This document shows, piece by piece, positions 43,803-52,100 of a DNA stretch of 64,000 nt; position 1 is the stretch's first letter, and each line of letters starts with the position of its first letter. The position numbers and the translations under genes are program-made. This stretch comes from JAVBLY01 sp031553035. Its GTDB lineage: Bacteria > Bacillota > Clostridia > Peptostreptococcales > Anaerovoracaceae. The notes beneath the pieces were generated by a model. It had not been told where the DNA came from. It saw only the letters and a program-made list of their open reading frames with translations, and made no database searches. The stretch spans positions 186,001-250,000 of the forward strand of contig JAVBLY010000005.1 in NCBI GenBank assembly GCA_031553035.1. Reading direction: 5' to 3'.

Positions 43803-44397
43803 AGGCATTATTATTGCAGTCATCGCAGGCTTATTATTTGGATTTTTCCTGGCTCCCGACGTACTTATAAATGCGGCAGGAATAATAATTACAGCCTCTC
43901 TGGTCTTTCTGATCTTTACGGTCGGTATAGATTTGGGCAAACAGGAAAATCTGTTTGCGGATATAAAAAGGGAAGGTTTCGGAGTTCTCCTCATACCCAT
44001 CGCCGTCATATTGGGAACACTTTTTTTCGGCGGACTGACAGCCCTTGTGCTGCCATATGATTTGGGTGAGATGCTGGCTATAAGTGCGGGAATGGGATGG
44101 TATACTTTAGTGCCTGCAATGCTTATGGATTATTCAAACGAGCTGAGTGCAGTTTCTTTCCTGCATAATGTGCTGAGGGAACTGGGCGGAATAATACTCA
44201 TCCCAATCGTAGCAAAGAGGATCGGATGGCTTGAGACCATAAGCCTGCCCGGTGCAGCATCGATGGATGTCTGCCTGCCGCTTATTGAAAGAACAACCGG
44301 CCCCAAAGTAGCTATATATTCGTTTATGTCGGGAGCCGTTTTGAGCATAGCTATACCATTTATGGTGACAGCCATAATGAATATATTTTTAGTTTGA
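43795..44397 (+). CDS. LysO-family lysine exporter, C-terminal part
   Basis: A 200-residue membrane protein with about six helices, containing GMGWYTLVPAML, the conserved LysO motif. The true start is ATG 43795, 8 bp inside the previous gene, not the frame start at 43771. Together with the 100-residue protein it makes one LysO-type unit, which in E. coli exports lysine and thialysine. The substrate here is inferred from the family. Confidence 0.75.
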   Translation: MIRGIIIAVIAGLLFGFFLAPDVLINAAGIIITASLVFLIFTVGIDLGKQENLFADIKREGFGVLLIPIAVILGTLFFGGLTALVLPYDLGEMLAISAGMGWYTLVPAMLMDYSNELSAVSFLHNVLRELGGIILIPIVAKRIGWLETISLPGAASMDVCLPLIERTTGPKVAIYSFMSGAVLSIAIPFMVTAIMNIFLV

Positions 44398-44423
44398 TAT
44401 TAGATTAAAGGAAGGAAATAAAA

Positions 44424-45272
44424 ATGACTAATTTGGAAAGTAAATTCACCGGAAGTAAAGATTATGTGGTAACGGAGGATCTGCAGAATGCCGTCAATGT
44501 TGCCATTGCACTTCAGAAGCCTCTGCTGATCAAAGGTGAACCGGGAACAGGAAAGACAATGCTGGCTAGAGCTATCTCAGAAGGACTTGATCAGGAGCTG
44601 GTGATCTGGAATATAAAATCGACAACAAAAGCTCAGGACGGACTTTATGTTTATGATACAGTTCAGCGTCTTTACGACAGTCAGTTCGGTGAAGGCGATG
44701 TTTCTGACATCAAAAAATATATAAAGCTGGGTAAACTGGGTGAAGCATTTACAAATAATAAGCAGGTGGTTCTCCTCATTGACGAGATCGACAAAGCTGA
44801 CTTGGAATTTCCAAACGATCTTCTCTGGGAGCTGGACCAGATGGAATTCTATATTCCTGAAACAAAAGAAACCATAAAGACAATACAGAGACCAATAGTC
44901 ATTATCACATCCAATGCCGAGAAGGAACTCCCCGATGCATTTTTGAGGCGCTGTATTTTCCACTACATAGCATTCCCGGAAGCTGACAAGATGGAAGAGA
45001 TAATCAGAGTTCATTATCCCAATATCGACGAAACTCTCATGGCACAGGCTATGGATAAGTTCTACGAAATTAGAGAAATGAAGGAACTTCAAAAAAAACC
45101 CAGCACATCCGAACTTTTGGACTGGCTCCAGGCACTGACACTTGCAGGCATTTCTCTTAAGAAACTGAAGGACGACATTCCATTCCTCGGCGTACTCCTG
45201 AAGAAAAACCAGGACATGGATACCTTAAGCGAAATCAATACAAAGGGTTACACAACAAAGAGGTGGCTATAG
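44424..45272 (+). CDS. MoxR-family AAA+ ATPase
   Basis: A 282-residue AAA+ protein with Walker A KGEPGTGKT, Walker B LLIDEIDKAD and sensor 1 ITSNAEKELPDAFLRRC. MoxR ATPases act as chaperones that mature enzyme complexes with a VWA-domain partner, which is the next gene two bases on. The ATG follows GGAAGG. Target complex unknown: none of the usual oxidoreductase subunits is near. Confidence 0.92.
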   Translation: MTNLESKFTGSKDYVVTEDLQNAVNVAIALQKPLLIKGEPGTGKTMLARAISEGLDQELVIWNIKSTTKAQDGLYVYDTVQRLYDSQFGEGDVSDIKKYIKLGKLGEAFTNNKQVVLLIDEIDKADLEFPNDLLWELDQMEFYIPETKETIKTIQRPIVIITSNAEKELPDAFLRRCIFHYIAFPEADKMEEIIRVHYPNIDETLMAQAMDKFYEIREMKELQKKPSTSELLDWLQALTLAGISLKKLKDDIPFLGVLLKKNQDMDTLSEINTKGYTTKRWL

Positions 45273-45273
45273 A

Positions 45274-46470
45274 ATGTTCATTGCTTTTTTCTATTTAATA
45301 AGAGCAAGAGGTCTCAAGGTCTCATTTAATGAATGGATGACCCTCATCGAAGCCATGGACAAAGGTCTGGCCGAGTCAAGCCTGACAGGTTTTTACAATC
45401 TGTGCCGAAACGTCATCGTAAAAAGCGAAGCCGATTACGACAAATTCGACATTGCATTCGCTGAATACTTTCATGGTATCGAAACTCCTGAGGATCTCCC
45501 CGATGAGTTTTGGGACTGGCTCAATAGCGATGTCAAAGTCAAGGACATCAATGATACTTCAATGCTTGATGATTATCTTCTTGAACTTGAGGAGCTTCAG
45601 AAAAGATTTGAGGAACGAAAGGAAGAACAGAAGGAAAGACATGACGGCGGGAACTATTGGATAGGAACCGGCGGGACTTCTACGATGGGACACAGCGGGT
45701 TCCATGAAAGGGGCATAAGAGTAGGCGGAGAAAGCCGTCATAAGCGGGCAGTCCAGGTTGCCGGTGAACGTAATTTCCGTGACTTCAGACAGGATAACAT
45801 CCTTGATATAAGGCAGTTTCAGATGGCTTTCAGAAAGCTCAGGCAGTTTTCATCCAGGATAGATGAACAGAAAACCGAGCTGGATATCGACCAGACAATA
45901 GATGAAACCAGCGATAATGCCGGTACTCTTAAACTGGTCTATGAGAAGCCCAGAAAGAACACAGTAAAGCTTCTGGTCCTCTTTGATTCCGATGGATCCA
46001 TGATGCCATACAGCAGGTTATGTAACAGGCTTTTCCAGGCTGTCAGCAGATCCAACCACTTCAAGGATCTCAAAGTTTTTTACTTCCATAACTGTATTTA
46101 CGAAAAGATGTATACTACTCCTCATTGCAGGAAGGGTGACTGGATCGATACAGAATGGATACTCAAGAATCTGAATGAAGAATACAAGGTGATTTTCGTC
46201 GGGGATGCAACCATGGCACCGTCCGAACTTCTTAGTAGAGGCGGCAACACTGTCATCGGATTATATAATGAAATACCCGGGGCAGAATGGCTGAATAGAT
46301 TCAAGAAAAAGTACAACAAGACCATTTGGCTGAATCCGTTGAGAGAACATGAGTGGGAGTATGTATATGGTAATTACACCATAGAAATAGTAAGAGAAAT
46401 ATTCCCTATGTTCGAACTGACAGTAGACGGTATCGAAAGCGGGATCAAGAAATTGCTCGTAAACAAGTAG
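45274..46470 (+). CDS. VWA-domain protein, CoxE-like
   Basis: A 398-residue protein with a central charged region (about 105-165) and a von Willebrand A domain (about 225-370). The MIDAS metal site reads LFDSDGSMM: the usual D-x-S-x-S has an Asp at the third position, with further D in VGDATMAPSEL. It forms a MoxR-VWA pair with the gene directly upstream (GAGGTGG ribosome site). It may be part of a machine that inserts metal or assembles a complex, but none is in sight. lexA converges from the other strand 7 bp away. Confidence 0.87.
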   Translation: MFIAFFYLIRARGLKVSFNEWMTLIEAMDKGLAESSLTGFYNLCRNVIVKSEADYDKFDIAFAEYFHGIETPEDLPDEFWDWLNSDVKVKDINDTSMLDDYLLELEELQKRFEERKEEQKERHDGGNYWIGTGGTSTMGHSGFHERGIRVGGESRHKRAVQVAGERNFRDFRQDNILDIRQFQMAFRKLRQFSSRIDEQKTELDIDQTIDETSDNAGTLKLVYEKPRKNTVKLLVLFDSDGSMMPYSRLCNRLFQAVSRSNHFKDLKVFYFHNCIYEKMYTTPHCRKGDWIDTEWILKNLNEEYKVIFVGDATMAPSELLSRGGNTVIGLYNEIPGAEWLNRFKKKYNKTIWLNPLREHEWEYVYGNYTIEIVREIFPMFELTVDGIESGIKKLLVNK

Positions 46471-46476
46471 TACTAA

Positions 46477-47121
46477 TTAGAAGTATCTGAATACGCCTTT
46501 AACCTTACCCAATATTTGTGCATTGTCAACGATTATAGGGCTAAGGGTAGGATTCTCCGGCTGCAGTCTTATGCGGCCGTCTTCTTTGTAAAATGTTTTG
46601 ACTGTAGCTTCACTTTCGAAGCCGTCTATCATGGCAACGACGATCTCGCCGTTATTTGCTGTATTCTGCTGCTGGACGAGAACATAGTCACCGTCAAATA
46701 TTCCCGCATCTATCATGCTGTCTCCATGTATGGTAAGCATAAAGTTCGTTCCGTTTATATATCTTGAAGGAACGGGGAAGCTGTCGTCGATATTCTCTTC
46801 GGCCAGTATTGGAGTTCCCGCTGCGATTCTGCCGACAACGGGTATATCCACTATATCCAGACGGTCGATATCAGGCACTGTCAAATCGTGCTCCTCATCA
46901 TCCATGGCCGCTTCCGTGAGCATAAGAGCTCTCGGTTTTGCCGGATCCTTTTTGATAAAGCCTTTTTTCTCAAGTCTTTCAAGATCCTTATGAGCAGTAG
47001 ATGTGGACTTGATATTCATAGCGGAGCAGATTTCTCTTACAGTTGGAGGATAACCTTTTTTTGTTATCTCTTTTTTCATATATTCAAGTATTTCTTTTTC
47101 TCTTGGTTTAAGTGTATCCAT
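46477..47121 (-). CDS. lexA: LexA repressor
   Basis: The SOS repressor: 214 residues, an N-terminal winged helix-turn-helix (GYPPTVREICSAM, then TSTAHKDLERLEKKG), the self-cleavage site RIAAGTP (Ala-Gly), and the catalytic Ser in GDSMIDAG with the Lys in ESEATVKTF. RecA filaments stimulate cleavage, and RecX at 3239 adjusts RecA in this window. The upstream region has a promoter with two LexA-box-like sites, so it is probably autoregulated. An in-frame TAA rules out a start farther upstream than ATG 47121. Confidence 0.95.
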   Translation of the reverse strand: MDTLKPREKEILEYMKKEITKKGYPPTVREICSAMNIKSTSTAHKDLERLEKKGFIKKDPAKPRALMLTEAAMDDEEHDLTVPDIDRLDIVDIPVVGRIAAGTPILAEENIDDSFPVPSRYINGTNFMLTIHGDSMIDAGIFDGDYVLVQQQNTANNGEIVVAMIDGFESEATVKTFYKEDGRIRLQPENPTLSPIIVDNAQILGKVKGVFRYF

Positions 47122-47130
47122 ACTATATTA

Positions 47131-47146
47131 TGCCTCAATTGAGGCA
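47131..47146. promoter_or_regulatory. 16-bp palindrome in the lexA leader
   Basis: TGCCTCAATTGAGGCA is a perfect palindrome between the strong AAAGGAGG (47151-47158) and the lexA start. The GAGG nearest the ATG is inside it. Confidence 0.7.
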
Positions 47147-47165
47147 ACCCCTCCTTTCAGGGAAT

Positions 47166-47227
47166 GAACATCAGTTTCTCTTGTTATGGATTCTATCATA
47201 AAAAGAACAAAAAGTAAACGTCTGTTT
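47166..47227 (-). promoter_or_regulatory. lexA promoter with two SOS boxes
   Basis: On the minus strand, TTTACT (47213-47218) and TAGAAT (47190-47195) are 17 bp apart. GAACATCAGTTT (47166-47177, plus strand) matches the clostridial box GAAC-N4-GTTT downstream of the -10, and AAACGTCTGTTT (47216-47227) overlaps the -35 with one mismatch. Confidence 0.65.
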
Positions 47228-47469
47228 GCGCCGTGTTCGCACATAATAGGTAGAAAAGAAAAATCCTTGATTATTTTACTAAGTTCCTTTTTTGGTTCGT
47301 ATAAAAGAATTTAGAGTGAGAAGAAAAATCAGGTTTTTTGGTCAATATTATCAGTATAGGGTGATTCTGGCACTGCAATTCCGCAATATTGGACAGATAT
47401 TCGAGTATCGGGAGCGCAATCCACCCGATACAAGCGAATTTGACCAAAAATCGGCGTTTTTCCAAAATT

Positions 47470-47542
47470 ACTGTCAGGTTCCAACTACTAGTCAGATCCA
47501 AATTACTGTTAGGCCCAAACTACTAGTCAGGCCAAAATGTGG
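47470..47542. repeat. Degenerate 17-18 bp tandem repeats in the lexA-aminotransferase spacer
   Basis: Four units with core CTRGTCAGRYCCAAA start at 47470, 47487, 47505 and 47522, the last ending CCAAAATGTGG. They resemble the array at 26865-26932 (GTCAAGTCCAAAATGTG). The rest of the spacer 47228-47469 shows no gene. Confidence 0.75.
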
Positions 47543-47549
47543 AGTAGAA

Positions 47550-47574
47550 AACACCCCGGTTCAGTAACCGGGGT
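47550..47574 (-). terminator. Terminator of the aldehyde dehydrogenase-aminotransferase operon
   Basis: Perfect 9-bp stem ACCCCGGTT / AACCGGGGT (47553-47561 with 47566-47574), followed on the minus strand by GTTTTCT. Confidence 0.85.
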
Positions 47575-47609
47575 ATTTTCTGTGATGTGTGTTGTGTGTA
47601 AATGCTTAT

Positions 47610-48908
47610 TTACATTTTGTCTACTGAATCGAGTACCTTGTCCATAACTGTCATGTATTCTCTTAATTCTTCTTCTGTAATGGTGAGTGGTGGCGCAACC
47701 ATGATGCCGTTTTCGTTGTTGTATGTTGCGAATCCTTCATTTTTCAGCATTCCAACGACCTTTGCGGTATCTGGGATCGAGAATGGCTCTTTGGTACCTC
47801 TGTCCTTTACCAGTTCGACCTGAGCGAAAAGTCCGATGTATCTGACTTCTCCGATGCATTCATGTTTTTTGTAAAGGTCATCCAAAAGGTCTCCCAGAAT
47901 CTTTCCGACTTTAGCTACGTTTCCTGCTATATCAAGTCTTTCGTATTCTTTGATAGCAGCCACTGCTACAGCGCATCCCATTGGATGAGCATTGTATGTA
48001 AGCCCGTTGAACATCTTGTTTTCTTCATAGTGGTCACAGAATCTCTTTGTAGCTATGACTCCGCCTAGAGGAACGTATCCGCAGGTGGATCCTTTTGCGA
48101 ATGTTACCAGGTCGGGGGTCACATCGAACTGGTGGAAAGCAAACTTTGTTCCTGTACGATAGAATCCGGCCATTACCTCGTCACATACCATCATGATGTT
48201 GTATTTTGTGCAAAGCTCTCTTACGCCCTTCATGTAGCCTTTAGGCGGGATCAGAACTCCGTTTGAGCCTACGACTGTTTCTAGGAAGATGCCTGCGATA
48301 AGGTCCGGGCCTTCTCTTTTTATCATATCGTGGAGGATGTTCAGGTAGTATTCGGTGATTTCTTCTTCATTTCTGAAATCGACCTGTTTTGGAGCTCTGT
48401 AAGGATACGGACCATCAAAGTGATAGAATCCCGGTACTCCGGGCTCTGCTATGAATCTTCTCGGTTCGCCTGTAAGTTCTGATGCTCCCAGTGTTGCACC
48501 GTGATAGGATCTGTACATTGACAGAAATTTCCATTTGCCGGTTATAGCTTTACACATTTTGATTGCATTTTCATTTGCTTCTGCGCCAGCATTTGTAAAA
48601 AATATCTTTGCGTCTTTCAGCCCTGAGAATTCGACGAGAGCTTTTGCGGCTTCCGATCTAACATCAACAGCATATCCCGGTCCCATGAACGGCATTTTTT
48701 CTGCCTGTGATTTTATAGCATCGATCAGAGCCTTATTTCCGTGACCCAGGTTTGAGTTAACAAGCTGTGCCGACATATCGGCATACTTGTTCCCGTCTTT
48801 GTCCCAGAAATAGATACCTTCTGCTTTTACGACTTCCATGGGATTAAGATCTTTCTGTGCGCTCCATGAATGTAAATTGAACTTTTTACTCATCTCTGTA
48901 TAATTCAT
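47610..48908 (-). CDS. Class III (PLP-dependent) aminotransferase
   Basis: A 432-residue aminotransferase of the omega-amino-acid group, such as taurine:pyruvate and beta-alanine:pyruvate enzymes. Visible are TNAGAEANENAIK (cofactor phosphate), the CDEVMAGFYRTG segment with the ring-binding Asp, and the Schiff-base Lys in FAKGSTCGYVPLGG. I chose ATG 48908, with AAGGAG six bases upstream, over the frame start at 48956. It follows the aldehyde dehydrogenase gene in the same transcript, so it plausibly makes the aldehyde that enzyme oxidises. The donor (taurine, beta-alanine, GABA or another omega-amine) is not settled. Confidence 0.87.
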   Translation of the reverse strand: MNYTEMSKKFNLHSWSAQKDLNPMEVVKAEGIYFWDKDGNKYADMSAQLVNSNLGHGNKALIDAIKSQAEKMPFMGPGYAVDVRSEAAKALVEFSGLKDAKIFFTNAGAEANENAIKMCKAITGKWKFLSMYRSYHGATLGASELTGEPRRFIAEPGVPGFYHFDGPYPYRAPKQVDFRNEEEITEYYLNILHDMIKREGPDLIAGIFLETVVGSNGVLIPPKGYMKGVRELCTKYNIMMVCDEVMAGFYRTGTKFAFHQFDVTPDLVTFAKGSTCGYVPLGGVIATKRFCDHYEENKMFNGLTYNAHPMGCAVAVAAIKEYERLDIAGNVAKVGKILGDLLDDLYKKHECIGEVRYIGLFAQVELVKDRGTKEPFSIPDTAKVVGMLKNEGFATYNNENGIMVAPPLTITEEELREYMTVMDKVLDSVDKM

Positions 48909-48956
48909 CATATACTCCTTATTATCAACTTTTTCCGTTATCTGATATATTGTCAA

Positions 48957-50378
48957 TTATTTAAATGCGTTTCTGATCTTTTCGCTGAACAGATCTTCAT
49001 CTGCCGGCTGCCAGTTTGCTATTGGTCTTGAGACATATACGAAATTCAGGAGGTCTCTCCATGTCGCGTTATGTGAGATGCTGTTGTTGCCCCATGTTCC
49101 GCAGCCCAGAGTCATTGACATTGGATAACCTGATGTCCATGAACCTGAATTAGTAAGTGACTGAGGCTGGTTTACGCAAACCTTGCAAACCGGAATGGTT
49201 TCGCCCATCTTTGAGACTCTTTCATCTTTGGTCGTATGGATACTTACGCTGTGTCCCTTACCCTGATAATCCAGAATCTTCAGCATTTTAGCAAGAGCAT
49301 CTTCGAAATCCTTTGCTTTTCTTACGCCGGAAACAGGTGAAAGCTTTTCGCCTGTGAACGGAAATTCATTTCCGTATCCGCCGTTTTCTTCAGCCATGAT
49401 CATCTTTGTGCCTTCAGGAACCTGAATGTCTGCCATATTAGCTATGGTTGCCGCACTCTGTGCGACGATGTGTCTGCTGAGATCGTGATTTGCAGGGCTT
49501 TCAGGCCACAGAGCCTTGAGAAGCTTTTCTTTTGCCGGATCATCTTCTTTAATGAGATATCCGCCTGCTTTAGCCATTTCATCCATGAATTCGTCATAGC
49601 ACTCTTCCAGAACGATGAGGTTATTCTCTGTTGAACATGAAGTAGCGTTGTCGAATGTCTTTGATTTTACGATTTTTTCTGCAGCATCTTTAAGATCAGA
49701 AGTTCCGTCTACGATACATACTACGTTTCCCGTGCCTACGCCGATTGCCGGTGTGCCTGATGAGTAAGCCTGCTTGACCATCGGTGTTCCGCCTGTTGCC
49801 AGTATAAAGTCACACTGGAGCATAAGCTGCTGTGAACACTCTACAGATACATATTCAGGGTCGATTGCCTGAACCAGATCCATTGGAGCGTCGAACTTCT
49901 TAAGAACGCTTCTGATTCTTTCGGTAACTTCCGCGTTTACATTTCTTGCTTTCGGGTGGGGAGCAAGAATGATCGCATTTCTGGTCTTAAGAGCCATCAG
50001 GGACTTAACGACAGGAGTGGCTTCGCCGTTTGTAACGGGGATGATAGCTCCTATGACGCCCATGGGTCTTGCATAGGTTTCCATTCCTCTTTCTTTATCT
50101 TCACTGTAAAGACCTACGGATTTTTCACCCTTCATTTGGGTCCATGTTCCCTTGACCTTACCGAACATTTTAGCCTGTTTATCGGCTGGCACTCCCATGC
50201 CGGATTCAGCTACCAGTTTTTCTCCGAATTCCAGAGCAACTTCCGGTATAGTAAGTGCGTAAGCGACCGCTTCGCACAGCTCGTCTACTTTTTCCTGAGA
50301 AAAACCTTCTGCAACTTCCTGGGCTTTGCGTCCTTTTTCGATTATACCTGCAACATATTCTTCATAGTTTACTGCCAT
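48957..50378 (-). CDS. CoA-acylating aldehyde dehydrogenase
   Basis: A 473-residue aldehyde dehydrogenase related to acylating types such as SauS (sulfoacetaldehyde dehydrogenase) and acetaldehyde dehydrogenases: it has PMGVIGAIIPVTNG at the N-terminus, FILATGGTPMV, and the catalytic Cys in FDNATSCSTENN. It would turn an aldehyde into an acyl-CoA with NAD. The strong AAAGGAGG precedes the ATG, and a -24/-12 promoter lies 70 bp before. Pairing with a class III aminotransferase suggests fermentation of an omega-amino compound (taurine or beta-alanine-like). Substrate unresolved. Confidence 0.85.
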   Translation of the reverse strand: MAVNYEEYVAGIIEKGRKAQEVAEGFSQEKVDELCEAVAYALTIPEVALEFGEKLVAESGMGVPADKQAKMFGKVKGTWTQMKGEKSVGLYSEDKERGMETYARPMGVIGAIIPVTNGEATPVVKSLMALKTRNAIILAPHPKARNVNAEVTERIRSVLKKFDAPMDLVQAIDPEYVSVECSQQLMLQCDFILATGGTPMVKQAYSSGTPAIGVGTGNVVCIVDGTSDLKDAAEKIVKSKTFDNATSCSTENNLIVLEECYDEFMDEMAKAGGYLIKEDDPAKEKLLKALWPESPANHDLSRHIVAQSAATIANMADIQVPEGTKMIMAEENGGYGNEFPFTGEKLSPVSGVRKAKDFEDALAKMLKILDYQGKGHSVSIHTTKDERVSKMGETIPVCKVCVNQPQSLTNSGSWTSGYPMSMTLGCGTWGNNSISHNATWRDLLNFVYVSRPIANWQPADEDLFSEKIRNAFK

Positions 50379-50448
50379 TAATCCATCCTCCTTTGATGAT
50401 GCTTCATTAATAAAGACGAGGATCGCCTTTTACTTATGTTCAAATATA

Positions 50449-50467
50449 TAGCAATATATGTGCCAAA
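50449..50467 (-). promoter_or_regulatory. Sigma-54 (-24/-12) promoter of the dehydrogenase-aminotransferase operon
   Basis: On the minus strand, TTTGGCACATATATTGCTA matches TGGCAC-N5-TTGCT exactly (GG 50463-50464; GC 50451-50452). The start codon at 50378 is about 70 bp downstream. Confidence 0.88.
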
Positions 50468-50550
50468 TTGGATAAAAGTATTCATGATGCCCGCAATCGT
50501 TGAAAATGTGGGGACAGATAGATTTAAAAAAGTTAGTGGTTTGTTAATGG

Positions 50551-50587
50551 AAAAAACAGAATCGATACACAAATGCATCGATTCTGT
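50551..50587 (-). terminator. Terminator of the second sigma-54 activator
   Basis: ACAGAATCGAT pairs with ATCGATTCTGT across a 10-nt loop (50556-50566, 50577-50587). On the minus strand the tail is TTTTT. The spacer 50379-50681 holds this and the promoter. Confidence 0.85.
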
Positions 50588-50681
50588 GGTGTGGTGTCGA
50601 ACGACTCTTGAGTGGCGTTGAAATGGGGGAACTTGGGGCGCGATGCAATAATGTATCTGTGATCCAATTGTGAATCGAAAA

Positions 50682-52100
50682 TTACTCTTCTTCTGAACCG
50701 ATGTTGTATTTTTGCAGTTTTCGGACTATAGTGGGCTGACTTACTCCAAGAATTTTAGCCATTTTTCTCGTACTTTTATACTTGCCCTTCGCATTCAGCA
50801 GAATTTCTTTTTCTTTCGCTTCCATGGCTCTAGTCAAATTAAGATCGCTTTCTGTGCTGACATGGGAAGGGTTTGTTCTGTTTTCGCTTACAAAGTTTAT
50901 GATATATTCGGGCAGGTCTTCCGGTTCTATGTTATTCTTCCGGGTGGTGATCATCAGTCTTTCCAGTATGTTCTGAAGTTCCCGGACATTACCAGGCCAG
51001 CTGTATTCCGAAAGGATGGCGATTGTCTCCGGTGCGATATGTTTATGATCGTTCATCTCCTTATTGTTCTCGTTCAGAAAGTGATTGATAAGAGGGATGA
51101 TATCTTTGACCCTGTCTCTTAAGGGCGGAACATAGATTGGAACAACATTTAGCCGATAATAAAGATCTTCTCGGAATTCTCCGCTCCTGACCAGAGAATA
51201 GAGGTCTTTGTTTGTTGCGGATATTATTCTGACATTGACAGGGATTGCGGTCACCCCGCCGACTCTTGTCACTTCTTTATCCTGAAGGACCTGCAGCAAT
51301 TTGACCTGAAGGTTCAGAGGAAGTTCGGATATTTCGTCTAGGAAAATTATCCCTTCATCTGCCGCTTCGAAAAGTCCTGACTTGCCTTCACTTCTGGAGC
51401 CGGTAAAAGCGCCACTTTCGTAACCGAAAAGTTCGGATTCCATAAGGTTTTCCGGTATTGCTCCGCAGTTAACTTTGATGAACGCCTTCTCACTTCTGTT
51501 TCCGTTTTCGTGAAGAAGTCTTGCTATGACTCCTTTGCCTACACCGGATTCTCCGGTTATAAGAACAGTTGAATCTATCTCTGCCAGTCTCTTTACCAGC
51601 TGCAGGACATTGAACATAGCCTGGCTTTGAGCTATTACGTCACCGGTATAAAACTTCTCCTGACTTTTGATACCGTCAAGTGTACTCTGGACAAATTCCA
51701 ACTCATTCTGGAGGCTGACCAGCTCAGTAATATCTCTTGAAGTCGAAATGATCGTTGACAGGTTCCCGTCATCGTCAAGTAAAGGGGTACCGGTCGATAA
51801 AATCCTGTTTCCGTCTTTATTTTGATGTATGATATCCACCTGTTTCCCTGATTCCAAAACCATTCGGGCTACCGAGGGGACAAATATCCCTTCATCTTCA
51901 AGGTGACTGATGTGCCTTCCGATGACATCTTCTCTTTTTATTCTGTACAGCATCTCGCAGGCTTTATTGATCCAAAGAGTATTGCCGTTTGCATCATCGA
52001 TAAAGACAGCATCATCCACGCTGTCAAGTACTCTGTATAGCTCTTTTTTTGAAAGAGAGCTGTAGGCCATTTCTTTTTCTTTATCTCTTGTTTTCATCAT
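50682..52100 (-). CDS. Sigma-54-dependent activator with PAS domain (second)
   Basis: A 472-residue enhancer-binding protein: N-terminal PAS domain (about 20-130, VDDAVFIDDANGNTLWINKA), AAA+ domain with Walker A GESGVGKG, the GAFTGS loop, LDEISELPL, and a C-terminal Fis-like helix-turn-helix (STRKMAKILGVSQPTIV). It is one base after the ligase gene and upstream of the dehydrogenase promoter, so it likely activates that operon. The start I give is the first of two ATGs; a third at 52070 is possible, since no strong ribosome site is present. Its AAA+ domain resembles the activator at 39513. Confidence 0.87.
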   Translation of the reverse strand: MMKTRDKEKEMAYSSLSKKELYRVLDSVDDAVFIDDANGNTLWINKACEMLYRIKREDVIGRHISHLEDEGIFVPSVARMVLESGKQVDIIHQNKDGNRILSTGTPLLDDDGNLSTIISTSRDITELVSLQNELEFVQSTLDGIKSQEKFYTGDVIAQSQAMFNVLQLVKRLAEIDSTVLITGESGVGKGVIARLLHENGNRSEKAFIKVNCGAIPENLMESELFGYESGAFTGSRSEGKSGLFEAADEGIIFLDEISELPLNLQVKLLQVLQDKEVTRVGGVTAIPVNVRIISATNKDLYSLVRSGEFREDLYYRLNVVPIYVPPLRDRVKDIIPLINHFLNENNKEMNDHKHIAPETIAILSEYSWPGNVRELQNILERLMITTRKNNIEPEDLPEYIINFVSENRTNPSHVSTESDLNLTRAMEAKEKEILLNAKGKYKSTRKMAKILGVSQPTIVRKLQKYNIGSEEE

